Assembly (NCBI GenBank): GCA_963774195.1
Contig: CAVZDY010000001.1
Location: 1,736,001 to 1,800,000 of the forward strand
DNA: 64,000 bases
DNA from: Roseiarcus sp963774195
GTDB taxonomy: Bacteria; Pseudomonadota; Alphaproteobacteria; Rhizobiales; Beijerinckiaceae
Direction of reading: 5' to 3'
Made by a program: the position numbers and the translations under genes. Shown here in pieces: positions 26,856 to 35,760 of this stretch. A model generated the notes under the pieces. The model was not told where the DNA came from. It saw only the letters and a list, made by a program, of their open reading frames with translations, and ran no database searches. Positions within the stretch are counted from its first letter, which is position 1, and the number at the start of each line of letters is the position of its first letter.

Positions 26856-27830
26856 GTGAAAAGGTCTTCGCTCATCTCCTTCATTTCGAGCCAGGGCGTG
26901 TTGATCGCGCTCGCGGCGCTGATCCTATTCGGCTGGCTGCGCTACGACCACTTTCTCGGGCTTTTCAATATATCCACGGTCCTGCGTTACAATTCGATGT
27001 TCGCACTGGTGGCCCTGGGCATGTGCTTTGTCATCATGACGGGTGGCATCGATTTGTCTGTTGGGGCCACTGCGGCGCTGGGCAGCGTGATCGCGGCGCT
27101 TGCCAGCCCGTATGGAATGCTCGCGGGGGCGCTTGGCGGCGTCGCGGCGGGTCTCGTCATCGGCATTCTCAATGGCCTTATCATCGTGAGGCTACGCATC
27201 CTGCCCTTCATCGCGACCCTCGCGACCATGCTTGCCGCCAACGGCGGGGCTCTTCTGCTCGCGCAGGACCAATCCGTCTCGGTCTCCTATGATAGCGGGT
27301 TCACCGATCTCGGGCAGGGCGACATCTTCAACCTTCCTGTCCCCGCTCTGATCGCCGCGCTCGCCTATGTCATCGGTTCGGTCGTGCTGAATTTCACCAG
27401 CGCGGGACGCACGGTTCTCGCGATTGGCGGCAACGAAGACGCGAGCCGGCTGATGGGGTTGCCAGTCGATCGCATCAAGTTTCTCACTTATGTCGTCAGC
27501 GGAGCTCTTTCTGGACTGGCGGGGGTGATCCTGGCCTCTCAATTTGGCGCTGGGCAACCCATCGAGGGCGTCGGCTGGGAATTGTTCGCGATCGCCTCGG
27601 TCGTCGTCGGCGGTACGCTCTTGACGGGCGGCCTCGGCTCAGTGGGCGCCACCCTGGCGGGCGTCATGCTGCTCGGGTTGATCTTCAACGTCCTGAACTT
27701 CGAGAACGGCCGAGGCTTCATCTCTCTCTCCGCCTATTGGCAGTCGGTCATTCGCGGCGCATTCCTGCTGATTGTCGTCATCATGCAGTCGCGCCTAACA
27801 GACCGTGCTGATCGCGAAGAGGCAACCTAA
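26856..27830 (+). CDS. yjfF: Sugar ABC transporter permease, YjfF-like
   Basis: 324 residues starting with GTG at 26856. A second RbsC-type permease with 'FVIMTGGIDLSVGATAALGS' and 'TVLAIGGNEDASRLMGLPVD'. It ends the operon. The last segment 'SYWQSVIRGAFLLIVVIMQS' is the final membrane span. It is expected to pair with the YtfT-like protein. A short gap and a convergent gene follow; no clear terminator hairpin was found. Confidence 0.9.
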   Translation: MKRSSLISFISSQGVLIALAALILFGWLRYDHFLGLFNISTVLRYNSMFALVALGMCFVIMTGGIDLSVGATAALGSVIAALASPYGMLAGALGGVAAGLVIGILNGLIIVRLRILPFIATLATMLAANGGALLLAQDQSVSVSYDSGFTDLGQGDIFNLPVPALIAALAYVIGSVVLNFTSAGRTVLAIGGNEDASRLMGLPVDRIKFLTYVVSGALSGLAGVILASQFGAGQPIEGVGWELFAIASVVVGGTLLTGGLGSVGATLAGVMLLGLIFNVLNFENGRGFISLSAYWQSVIRGAFLLIVVIMQSRLTDRADREEAT

Positions 27831-27858
27831 AGGCATTGTCCACGCCGGGTCGGGCTTG

Positions 27859-28489
27859 CTACGTCTTGATGAGCATCGCGATCGTCAGTGAGCCAGCCGC
27901 GATGGGAAGAGGCCAGACCGTAGGCGCGCCCAATCGTGCTTGGAGCCACGTTCCCGCAACGGCGCCGGAAAGTAGACAAAGCCACATGGCGGCCTGCAAC
28001 GTCCAGGACCAGTCGCCGCTCTTTCCGCATAGCCACTCGCCCAGGCCCTGGCCGAACTTCACAAGTGTTCCAGTCACATATGTCAGGCTGACGCTGGCGC
28101 CGCCAACATGACTAATGGCGGAGTTGAGCGCACCCATCGCTAGCACGATTAGCGGGATCGCCACTGTTGGAAGCAGGGCGGCCAACACCAACAGCAACGT
28201 GACCCACCCAGTCACGGCGGCGCTGCGCCGTTTCCCTGTCGAACTCGGCCAAGACGGCGCCGACGGCGGCGCCCGCCACGAACAAGCCTATCAGCCCCGC
28301 TGCGGTAGCGGCGCGTGCAAAATCACCCTCGCCGATAGCCTTGCCGAGCGAGGTCGTGTTGCCGCTCATAAATGAAACGTAGAGATCATGCAGCCTGGAG
28401 AGACCGTACACATCGGTCGCCCCGGCGAGAAACGCCATGCCGCCCGCAAGCGCCAGGCGGGCAGGGTCGTCACGGACCTCATTGGGCAT
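27859..28489 (-). pseudogene. DUF1275 (YoaK-like) membrane protein gene split by a one-base frameshift
   Basis: The first half (28489 down to about 28235) reads 'GGMAFLAGATDVYGLSRLHD' and 'YVSFMSGNTTSLGKAIGEGD', the hallmark of DUF1275 proteins (multi-pass membrane proteins, usually 220-240 residues, function unknown). The second half is in another frame ('VTLLLVLAALLPTVAIPLIV', then 'SLTYVTGTLVKFGQGL', stop at 27859). The frames meet at the CCC run 28234-28236 (GGG on the coding strand). Removing one G gives a continuous protein reading DRKRRSAAVTGWV. Either a recent inactivating mutation or a sequencing indel. Confidence 0.82.
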
Positions 28490-28651
28490 TGCGGCTCCAT
28501 ATGATGCGTTTCAAGACCAGGAGTTCCTCGGTCGGTTGGCAACGGCATCCGCCGAAGAACTGCTGGCCCTCGTCGCTTCGGGCCATGAGCGCCTGATTTC
28601 ATTCGATTGTCGGCTTTGGGGTGCGATCTCTAACAGCTCGTGCGGCAACTC

Positions 28652-31159
28652 TTACAAAGTCGCCTCCGCGGCGTCAGGCCTGTTCACCAACGCGCGCCTT
28701 TGCGCGATCTGACTGATCTTGAGGCGCAAGCTACGGTTTTCGCGCATGAAGCGATCGAAATCGGCTTTGCGCAACACCAATAGCCGGCAATACGTCAGGG
28801 CTCTGACATCGGCCTGTCGCGGGGCTCCGGTGAGCAACGCCATCTCGCCGAAGACGTCTCCGCTCCTCAGGGGAATGCTGCTGTCGGGCAAGACCACCTC
28901 GACCGCGCCAGAGGCGATGAAGAACATCGAGTCGCCGCGCTCTCCCTTGCGCACGATCAACTCCTTGGGCACCGTGAAGCGCGGCCGCAGCAGCTTCTGC
29001 ACGCTCTCGAGTTGCCCGCTGTCGAGGTCTTCGAACAGGTCGAGGCGTCCGACGAGTTCCCGAGTATCGAGGCCGATGTCGAAGCGGGGCGAAGGCTCGG
29101 CGTTCTGAGCAACCTCGACCCGGCTCGTGAGATCTCGGTAGACCTCGGGTGGGATCAGGCCCCCTTCGTACAGAGCCTGATAGCGTCCGATCTCGCTGCG
29201 CAACGCTGATTGGCGCAAGAATCTGGCCTCGAGAGCGGCCGCATGATCCACATATTGCCGGCGAAGCGCGCCGAGCGCGGACTGGGTTTGATTGAGGCGC
29301 GCGGCGAGAATGCCATCGATCAGCGCGGCCACGCGCTCTCCGAAGATTGAACGCGAGCCTTTGGCGTTGCCATTGGCCAGTTCGTCAATCAACAGGCGCG
29401 TCACCAGCAGGGTCTCGAATCGCTCGCCGAGGCGATCCTCCAGAAAGCGGCGGATTCCGAACTGGCGGTAAAGGAAATAGGCGACCCGGAACGAAAGGGG
29501 GAATGCAAGCGCCGCTTCAACGGCGCGTTTGTAGCCGAGTCTGCCGCCGTGCCTAGCGCCCTCCACCAGCGCGTCGGCGTTGCGCATCAGCGCTTGTAGG
29601 GCGCTGAGCGAAGCCGATCGCCGGGCTAGGGTTTGGAGGACGAGCATCCGCTCCTGGTTTCCCAACGCCACCAGAGCAACGGCCAGTCGCTCGCGCTCGG
29701 TCAGCTCTATCTGCTCGCCGGCGTCGCGGGAGCTGGCCGCCTCCGTCCATGCGCTGTACGGCGCCAGCGCGCTGTCCACGGCTGCCGGATGGAGGTCATA
29801 CTGTCGAGCGGTCGTGCGGATGAGCTCGCTCGTCTCGGCGTAGGAAACCTCCAGCACCCGGTCTCGCAACAGCCGATCGATCGGCGACAGGACGTCGAGC
29901 CGGAGCAATCGAATGAAGCCTCGCAGGGTCGTGCCGTTTATGAGGAGCGTGAACAGCACGAGGCCGGTGGCGAGCACCGCTACGAAGCGCCGCACCTCGT
30001 CGGGCAGCGTCGCCTCCTCGGTGACGGACAGCGCCAGAACCAATGTCAGTGCGCCCCTCAGCCCGCCCCAAGCAATCGCGAGCTTGTATGCGGTGCTGAT
30101 CGGCTGCATCAGCTTGCTGAAAGTCAACAGCGGCAAAAGAAGGAACAGCACGGCCAGTCTGGCAGCGAACGCAGCGACGACCAGAACGGCCACCAGGGCC
30201 AAGTCACGCAGATGGAGTTCGAACAGCAACTTAGGAACGAGGATCGACGCCAGCAGGAAGACGAGCGAATGCGCCCAGAACGCAATCTGCTCCCAGAGAT
30301 CGGTGAGAAACGCCCAGTTGTAAGGCGCGATGCGCGTTCGCCCAAAGCCGTTGACAGTCAGGCCGGCCGCCAGGACAGCCACGACGCCCGAGACATGGAG
30401 AAGACGTTCCGCCGCAATGAACACGAGATAGGCGAGCGCGACCGTCAACGTGCCCTCGGCGAGGCGGTCGTCGCGCGTCCATGGAATGATTTGCAGAAAC
30501 GCGCGGCCGACAAGGGCGCCGAACAAGGCGCCGCCGATGAACGAACCGACGAATTGGATCGCTGCGCTTCCGACGACGGGCGTGTGTCCCGATGCGATGA
30601 TTCCGAGCAGGACCGAATAGAGCACGATCGCCGCTGCGTCGTTCAGGAGGGCCTCGCCTTCGACGAGCCGGATCAGACGACCGGGCGCCCGGACGTCGCG
30701 AAACATCGCGATGACTGCGGCGGGATCGGTCGTGGCGATCACCGCGCCGAGTAACAGGCATACGGTGAGCGACAAGCCGGCGAATGGCCAGAGCGCAAGA
30801 CCGACGATCGCCGCGGTGAGGAGTGTGGCGATCACCGCGAGCATCAGGATCGGCGCCGCGTCCTCGAGGGTGCGCCGCACATCGCTCGTAAGCGCCGCTT
30901 CGAAGACGAGCAACGGCAGGAAGACATAGATGAACGTCTCGGAACCCAAGGGCAGATCAGCGAAAAGCCTGACGAACTCGCCTAAATGGTCCGAGAACCG
31001 AGTGTGCAATAGAATGCCCGAGGCGGCGCCCATCGCCACTCCGATCACGGCAAGGAGCACGACCGGCGACAACCTCAGGCGCGCCGCTAGGGGCTGGCTC
31101 AAGGACACGACGACCAGGAGCGTCCCAAACACAGCTAGCACGAGCACGATATCGAGCAT
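28652..31159 (-). CDS. Na+/H+ antiporter (CPA1) with C-terminal cyclic-nucleotide-binding domain
   Basis: 835 residues. Residues 1 to about 410 form an NhaP/CPA1-type antiporter with about 12 membrane spans; key segments are 'FLPLLVFEAAL', 'GAVIATTDPAAVIAMFRDV' and 'LVEGEALLNDAAAIVLYSVL', containing the ion-binding Asp pair region. A long helical cytoplasmic part follows ('ALAPYSAWTEAASSRDAGEQ'). Residues about 690-800 are a cNMP-binding (Crp-like) domain with 'RKGERGDSMFFIASGAVEVV' and 'GDVFGEMALLTGAPRQADV'. The combination is known for sperm-NHE/SLC9C-like and bacterial relatives. It exchanges monovalent cations for protons; gating by a cyclic nucleotide is inferred. A class III cyclase exists at 61 kb, but any link is speculative. 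Confidence 0.9.
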   Translation of the reverse strand: MLDIVLVLAVFGTLLVVVSLSQPLAARLRLSPVVLLAVIGVAMGAASGILLHTRFSDHLGEFVRLFADLPLGSETFIYVFLPLLVFEAALTSDVRRTLEDAAPILMLAVIATLLTAAIVGLALWPFAGLSLTVCLLLGAVIATTDPAAVIAMFRDVRAPGRLIRLVEGEALLNDAAAIVLYSVLLGIIASGHTPVVGSAAIQFVGSFIGGALFGALVGRAFLQIIPWTRDDRLAEGTLTVALAYLVFIAAERLLHVSGVVAVLAAGLTVNGFGRTRIAPYNWAFLTDLWEQIAFWAHSLVFLLASILVPKLLFELHLRDLALVAVLVVAAFAARLAVLFLLLPLLTFSKLMQPISTAYKLAIAWGGLRGALTLVLALSVTEEATLPDEVRRFVAVLATGLVLFTLLINGTTLRGFIRLLRLDVLSPIDRLLRDRVLEVSYAETSELIRTTARQYDLHPAAVDSALAPYSAWTEAASSRDAGEQIELTERERLAVALVALGNQERMLVLQTLARRSASLSALQALMRNADALVEGARHGGRLGYKRAVEAALAFPLSFRVAYFLYRQFGIRRFLEDRLGERFETLLVTRLLIDELANGNAKGSRSIFGERVAALIDGILAARLNQTQSALGALRRQYVDHAAALEARFLRQSALRSEIGRYQALYEGGLIPPEVYRDLTSRVEVAQNAEPSPRFDIGLDTRELVGRLDLFEDLDSGQLESVQKLLRPRFTVPKELIVRKGERGDSMFFIASGAVEVVLPDSSIPLRSGDVFGEMALLTGAPRQADVRALTYCRLLVLRKADFDRFMRENRSLRLKISQIAQRRALVNRPDAAEATL

Positions 31160-31635
31160 GGTTTCGTCATCCTTAGCGGCGCCATGGCGCGCCCCGAGAT
31201 AGTGAAATCATTGACGCGTCGAGCGTCTTGCCTGTCAAACGCCTGGTGAGTTTTGGCGGCGCGTGATGACGCCTGAGGTTAGGGACACGCTCAGGCGCGT
31301 CAACCGTGGACGGCGTGCCGTCACGGCGAAAGCCGTTAAAACGTCCGCCCTCGACACCCCGTCACGAACCGACAAACCGAAAGGAGCTGGTTGACGTCGA
31401 TGCCTGCGTGTTAAGCTCCTCAACGCTACAAATCGTTCGTTGGCAGGTTCAGTCTTGCCGACCCTGGTGATCGCAACAAAGTCGATTTGAAATTCGTGTC
31501 GACCCCACCACATGCGTTGTAGGCCGCTGTCTTCGTTTTCGGTCCGCACGCGCGGCTGGGGTGGGGGCGGCGCTGCGACCGTTATGCGCATTCTAAGAAC
31601 CCCCAGTCGATCTCGCGAAAAAGGAGCCTCGGATC
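31160..31635. other. Divergent intergenic region, antiporter / transketolase
   Basis: 476 bp between divergently transcribed genes, expected to hold both promoters. No gene is recognised. A good ribosome site AAAAAGGAG lies at 31619-31627 ahead of tkt. No confident promoter boxes or operators were identified. Confidence 0.5.
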
Positions 31636-33684
31636 ATGGCTGACGTCACGCCCACTCCGGCCATCAAGACGGTCCCCAAGCCCCGCGACCAGCACCTCAG
31701 GGATATGGCCGACTGCATCCGGTTTCTTTCCATGGACGCGGTCCAGCAGGCCAAGAGCGGCCATCCCGGCGCGCCCATGGGCATGGCCGACATCGCGACG
31801 GTTCTCTACAAGGATTTCATGCAATTTGACGCGGCCGATCCGCATTGGTTCGACCGCGACCGCTTCGTGCTGTCGAACGGTCACGGCTCGATGCTGCTCT
31901 ACAGCCTGCTTTACCTGACCGGCGTCAAGGATATGACGCTCGATGAGTTGAAGCGGTTCCGCCAGGTCGACAGCAAGACCGCCGGCCACCCCGAATACGA
32001 GCACGCCGACGGTATCGAGACGACGACGGGCCCGCTCGGGCAGGGCATCGCGAACTCAGTGGGCTTCGCCCTCGCCGAACGCATCCTGAACGCTAAATTC
32101 GGCGACGACCTGTGCAAGCATTGGACCTACGTCTTCATGGGCGACGGCTGCCTGATGGAGGGCATCAGCCAGGAGGCGATCTCCATGGCGGGCCACTACA
32201 AGCTCGGCCGCCTCATCGCCTTCTGGGACAACAACTCGATCTCGATCGACGGCCCGACCAGCCTCGCGGTCTCCGACAACGAGGTTGAGCGATTCCGCGC
32301 CTCCGGCTGGCACGTCCAGGAGATTGACGGCCACGACACCGACGCGATCCGCGACGCCATCACCGCCGCCCGCGCCGTGACGGACAAGCCGTCCATGATC
32401 GCCTGCAAGACGATCATCGGCTTCGGCTTTCCCACCAGGGCCGGCACCCAGAAGGCCCACAGTGACGCCCCCGGCGAAGAGGAGATCGCCGGCGCCAGGA
32501 AAATCCTCGGCTGGGATTCGCCCCCGTTCGTGATCCCCGAGCCCCTGTTGAGCGAGTGGCGCGAGATCGGCGCAAAAGGCCGTGAGGCCCGCATGGCCTG
32601 GGCCGACCGCGTCAAGGCGGCGCCGGCCGAACTCCGCTCCGAGTTCGAGCGGCGGAACGACGGGAAGTTGCCGGCCGACTGGAAACAGGCGATCGCAGCG
32701 GCGCGCTCCGAATTCATTGCGAGCGGCAAGGACATGGCGACCCGTTCGGCCAGCGGCGCCGTGCTCGACCATCTCGCTGCCGCCATCCCGGAACTGCTGG
32801 GAGGTTCCGCCGACCTGACGCCCTCGAACAACACGAAGGCGAAGGGCATGGTCGAGATCAAGCCCGGCGAATACAACGGCCGGTACATGCACTACGGCGT
32901 GCGCGAGCACGGCATGGCTGCGGCGATGAACGGCATCGCGCTGCACGGCGGCCTGATCCCCTACGGCGGCACCTTCCTGTGCTTCTCGGATTACTGCCGC
33001 CCGGCCATCCGCCTCGCGGCCCTCATGGAGATCCGGACGATCTTCGTCATGACGCATGATTCGATCGGCCTCGGCGAGGACGGCCCGACCCATCAGCCGA
33101 TCGAGCATCTCGCGGCGCTACGGGCTATTCCGCACCTCGCGGTCTATCGCCCTGGCGATCCGGTCGAGACAGCCGAGTGCTGGGAGTTGATTTTGGGCAC
33201 GCCTCGGCAGCCGGCGCTCATCGCCCTGTCCCGCCAGACGATGCCGCTGCTCCGTCGCGAAGCCGGCGCTGAGAACAAGTCGGCCAAGGGCGGTTATGTC
33301 CTGCTGGATGCCGAGGGCGGCGAGCGCAAGCTCACCATCCTGAGCACCGGCTCGGAACTGCATCTCGCGGTCGCCGCGCGGGACGTTCTCCAGAAGGAAG
33401 GCATCCCCACGGCGGTTGTCTCCATGCCATGCCGCCTCCTGTTCGAAAAACAGGACCCCGCCTACAAGAAGGCGGTTCTCGGCGCGACCCGTGCGCGTGT
33501 CGCGGTGGAGGCGGCTGTCGAGATGGGCTGGGACCGCTACATCGGCCCCGAAGGCCGCTTCGTCGGCATGCACGACTTCGGCGCCTCCGGCAAAGGCGCC
33601 GACGTCTTCAAGAAGTTCGACATCACCGCCGAGGCGGTGGTGCGCGCCGCGCACGAGACGCTGGCGGAGGTTGCCGCCCTCTGA
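31636..33684 (+). CDS. tkt: Transketolase
   Basis: 682 residues, full length. Thiamine-diphosphate enzyme of the pentose-phosphate and Calvin cycles that transfers two-carbon ketol units between sugar phosphates. Seen: 'SGHPGAPMGMADI' and 'VLSNGHGSMLLYSLLYLTG' in the N-terminal PP domain, the ThDP/metal motif GDG (169-171) ending in 'FWDNNSISIDG', 'HYGVREHGMAAAMNGIALHG' and 'THDSIGLGEDGPTHQPIEHL' in the Pyr domain, and a C-terminal domain with 'VSMPCRLLFEKQD'. ATG at 31636 follows AAGGAGCC. It stands alone, without cbb genes, so a housekeeping role is most likely. Confidence 0.96.
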   Translation: MADVTPTPAIKTVPKPRDQHLRDMADCIRFLSMDAVQQAKSGHPGAPMGMADIATVLYKDFMQFDAADPHWFDRDRFVLSNGHGSMLLYSLLYLTGVKDMTLDELKRFRQVDSKTAGHPEYEHADGIETTTGPLGQGIANSVGFALAERILNAKFGDDLCKHWTYVFMGDGCLMEGISQEAISMAGHYKLGRLIAFWDNNSISIDGPTSLAVSDNEVERFRASGWHVQEIDGHDTDAIRDAITAARAVTDKPSMIACKTIIGFGFPTRAGTQKAHSDAPGEEEIAGARKILGWDSPPFVIPEPLLSEWREIGAKGREARMAWADRVKAAPAELRSEFERRNDGKLPADWKQAIAAARSEFIASGKDMATRSASGAVLDHLAAAIPELLGGSADLTPSNNTKAKGMVEIKPGEYNGRYMHYGVREHGMAAAMNGIALHGGLIPYGGTFLCFSDYCRPAIRLAALMEIRTIFVMTHDSIGLGEDGPTHQPIEHLAALRAIPHLAVYRPGDPVETAECWELILGTPRQPALIALSRQTMPLLRREAGAENKSAKGGYVLLDAEGGERKLTILSTGSELHLAVAARDVLQKEGIPTAVVSMPCRLLFEKQDPAYKKAVLGATRARVAVEAAVEMGWDRYIGPEGRFVGMHDFGASGKGADVFKKFDITAEAVVRAAHETLAEVAAL

Positions 33685-33697
33685 CACGCAATATCCG

Positions 33698-33756
33698 GTG
33701 GAGCGGCGATCGGGCGGGCCGCGCTTTGGCGTAGCCCGCCCCATGTCCCGCTCCAC
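33698..33756. terminator. Two-tier hairpin between convergent tkt and manganese catalase genes
   Basis: Outer arms GTGGAGCGG (33698-33706) and CCGCTCCAC (33748-33756) enclose inner arms GGGCGGGC (33712-33719) and GCCCGCCC (33734-33741). It begins 13 bp after the tkt stop and lies 55 bp from the catalase stop, so it can serve both directions. No T-tract is present. Confidence 0.65.
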
Positions 33757-33811
33757 GTCGCTATGGGAAGCCTGCTCTTGCGCTGGATTGCAGGCTTCGA
33801 ATCAAGACGCC

Positions 33812-34582
33812 TTATTTCCTGGCGTGGGCGCCGTTGGCGCCCGACTTTTTGTTCGACCCATTGAGCTTCATCTTCTGCGGGTTGAAGGCTGGGCTGTCGA
33901 CGCGTTCGAAAGCTTTGTCGTCGTTCCACGGCCCGACTATATCCTCTTCGCCTTGGTCGCCCTCGCCGGTCGAATCGTTGAAATACTGGTCGACGAGGCC
34001 CGGCGTCGGTCGGATCAACCCGATTTCCAACTGCGGCTTGCCCATGCTGTCGAGCGCAAGCATGAACGCCTTCATGTGGGTGATCTCGCGCGTCATCAGG
34101 AATTGAAGCGCATCCTTGGTGCCGGCGTCGTCGCAGAAATTGATGAGGCGCTCATAGACGATTTTCGCTCGCGCTTCCGCAGCGATATTGCTGCGAAGAT
34201 CGACATCGGGCTCGCCGGTGATCTTGAGATAGTCGCCCGTCCACGCGTCGCCCGCGGAGTTGACAAGACCGACGCCGCCACCGCCCGCGATTGCGATAAG
34301 CGGATCGGCGTCTGCCGCAGCGCGATCTCCCTTCATGGGCGCCAAGTGCATTCTTGCGAGCACGCCGACGACTTCCAGATGGCTCAGCTCCTCAGTGCCG
34401 ATATCCATCAGCATGTCTTTAAGACCGGGATCGTCGCAGTTGATGCCCTGAATAGAGTACTGCATCGCCGCCGCGAGCTCGCCATTTGCGCCCCCAAACT
34501 GCTCCAGCAGCATTTTGCCGAAACGGGGATCCGCTTCACCCACATTGACGGAGTACATCAGCTTCTTGACGTGATGATACAT
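33812..34582 (-). CDS. Manganese catalase
   Basis: 256 residues from ATG 34582 (MYHHVKKL), which aligns with the family start; the longer frame upstream is arginine-rich and not conserved. Non-heme dimanganese catalase: 2 H2O2 to 2 H2O + O2. Metal ligands expected in the ferritin-like four-helix bundle are visible: Glu35 in 'GANGELAAAMQY', the pair Glu65/His68 in 'TEELSHLEVVG', a glutamate in 'AEARAKIVYERL' (about 150), and Glu/His in 'REITHMKAF' (about 180). The GDYLKITGEPDVDLRSNIA segment is also characteristic. The lysine/serine-rich tail is not part of the catalytic fold. Role: peroxide defence in the cytoplasm. Confidence 0.94.
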   Translation of the reverse strand: MYHHVKKLMYSVNVGEADPRFGKMLLEQFGGANGELAAAMQYSIQGINCDDPGLKDMLMDIGTEELSHLEVVGVLARMHLAPMKGDRAAADADPLIAIAGGGGVGLVNSAGDAWTGDYLKITGEPDVDLRSNIAAEARAKIVYERLINFCDDAGTKDALQFLMTREITHMKAFMLALDSMGKPQLEIGLIRPTPGLVDQYFNDSTGEGDQGEEDIVGPWNDDKAFERVDSPAFNPQKMKLNGSNKKSGANGAHARK

Positions 34583-34889
34583 GGCGCAAACCTCGCGTTG
34601 GAAGGATGCTTTGCAACGGCGGGGATGACGACCCATTGGCCGCCGCTTCATGGACGCGGGCGCAAACTCACTGTCGCGCAGCCCTTTGCCCGGCGCAGGG
34701 AGAACGACCGCGGCAGCCAATCGTTCCGCGAAATTGAATGCGCGCTTAGGTCTGAGCGCAATCGTGCCGACATCGTCACCGTGCGGACGCGCCCCGCAGG
34801 CCGACGAAGCTGTGGCGTCGGCCGAGAACAGCGCGCGGCCTCGACATTGCGCCGTAGCGCAAAGCGATCCCGCGACCTAAGCTCGAGCG
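34583..34889. other. Intergenic stretch between manganese catalase and a small exported protein
   Basis: About 300 bp between divergent genes. Nothing recognisable was found beyond the weak ribosome site GAGG 12 bases before the catalase start. Confidence 0.45.
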
Positions 34890-35294
34890 ATGATGAGTGA
34901 CGCCAGGCCTACCAAGCTGCGAAGACAGCAAGCCGCGATTGCCGTGCTGATCCTTGTCGCAGGCGCCGCGCCAGCCGTCAGCGCACCCGCCAATACGCTC
35001 TCCGAGCTTTCACGCTCGCTCAGATCGTGCATCCGGACGCCAACCGAAAGCGTGGGCTCGGAGCTTACGATCGTCTTTGCGCTCAAGCGCGACGGCTCGC
35101 TGCTCGGCCAGCCCAGGGTTACGCATTCGCACCTTGTCGGCGACTCCGGGGCTCAGGCGGCTTTCGCGGCGGACGCCATCGAAGCCCTCGCCAAATGCCT
35201 GCCCGTGAGCATCACGGATGCCTTGGGCGGCGCCATAGCTGGGCGGCCGTTTTCAATTCGGATCGGCAGACGACCAAGGGAGACCATTAGCTGA
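34890..35294 (+). CDS. Small exported protein, TonB/TolA C-terminus-like
   Basis: 134 residues. After a short charged start, a signal peptide is evident (AAIAVLILVAGAAPAVSAPA). The mature part of about 95 residues has 'LTIVFALKRDGSLLGQPRV', 'AFAADAIEALAKCLPVSI' and a final β-strand 'PFSIRIGR', the pattern of the TonB/TolA C-terminal fold (partner-binding domain) without the usual membrane anchor and proline-rich linker. Two cysteines could form a disulfide. Such stand-alone domains are frequent in Hyphomicrobiales, with unknown roles. Two adjacent ATGs (34890, 34893) are possible starts. Confidence 0.65.
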   Translation: MMSDARPTKLRRQQAAIAVLILVAGAAPAVSAPANTLSELSRSLRSCIRTPTESVGSELTIVFALKRDGSLLGQPRVTHSHLVGDSGAQAAFAADAIEALAKCLPVSITDALGGAIAGRPFSIRIGRRPRETIS

Positions 35295-35321
35295 CTGCTT
35301 GATTGGTCGACCGCCTCTCCT

Positions 35322-35672
35322 ATGATGCTTCCCACCGGTTACGAGGGACAGCGCGTCATGACGCTTTTGCTTCTGCTAGCGGCGGTCGCCTTGCCGACTA
35401 TCGATCTGCCGCGCAATTGCCGGGCGGAACAGAGGGAGATTCCGCCCAATTACGCCCAGTCTAACATCTATGATGAGTGCCTGAGGGGCGAGCAGGCGGC
35501 GCGCGACAGGCTGGCGAAACGATGGTCGACCGTGCCGGCCGCCGTGCGCGAGACATGCGCGGAAATAGGGCGTTTGGGCGGCAGCTACGTCGAGATGGAC
35601 GTTTGCGTCGAGATCCACACGGGGGCCTTGTCCACCTCCGCGCCAGCGCCTTCGCCCCATCGCGCCAAGTAG
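35322..35672 (+). CDS. Small exported hypothetical protein
   Basis: 116 residues from ATG 35322, or 104 from ATG 35358, where the signal-like segment begins (MTLLLLLAAVALP). The mature region contains 'NIYDECLRGEQAARDRLAKR' and 'RETCAEIGRLGGSYVEMDVC', with four cysteines spaced for disulfides. I do not recognise a named family, but the layout (signal, DECLRxEQxAR, C-x-E) resembles small secreted proteins common in Hyphomicrobiales. It lies 27 bp after the TonB-like gene, so co-transcription is likely. Confidence 0.6.
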   Translation: MMLPTGYEGQRVMTLLLLLAAVALPTIDLPRNCRAEQREIPPNYAQSNIYDECLRGEQAARDRLAKRWSTVPAAVRETCAEIGRLGGSYVEMDVCVEIHTGALSTSAPAPSPHRAK

Positions 35673-35760
35673 GCTGCGCCGGGCGCGCCCGGCTTGCTTG
35701 GACAATTGGGCGTTCTCGTCTAGTCTATTTTCTCTTGGCTTTGGCGTTCGCCGGGGCCTG

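Noticed and set aside
28231..28245. Possible programmed frameshift (GGGAAAC-like heptamer) in the DUF1275 gene
   Set aside because: The heptamer is in the wrong phase for -1 slippage, and the reading change needed is +1. A simple indel explains it better.
31235..31591. 118-codon minus-strand frame upstream of transketolase
   Set aside because: The translation is arginine-rich with no domain, and it occupies the expected promoter region.
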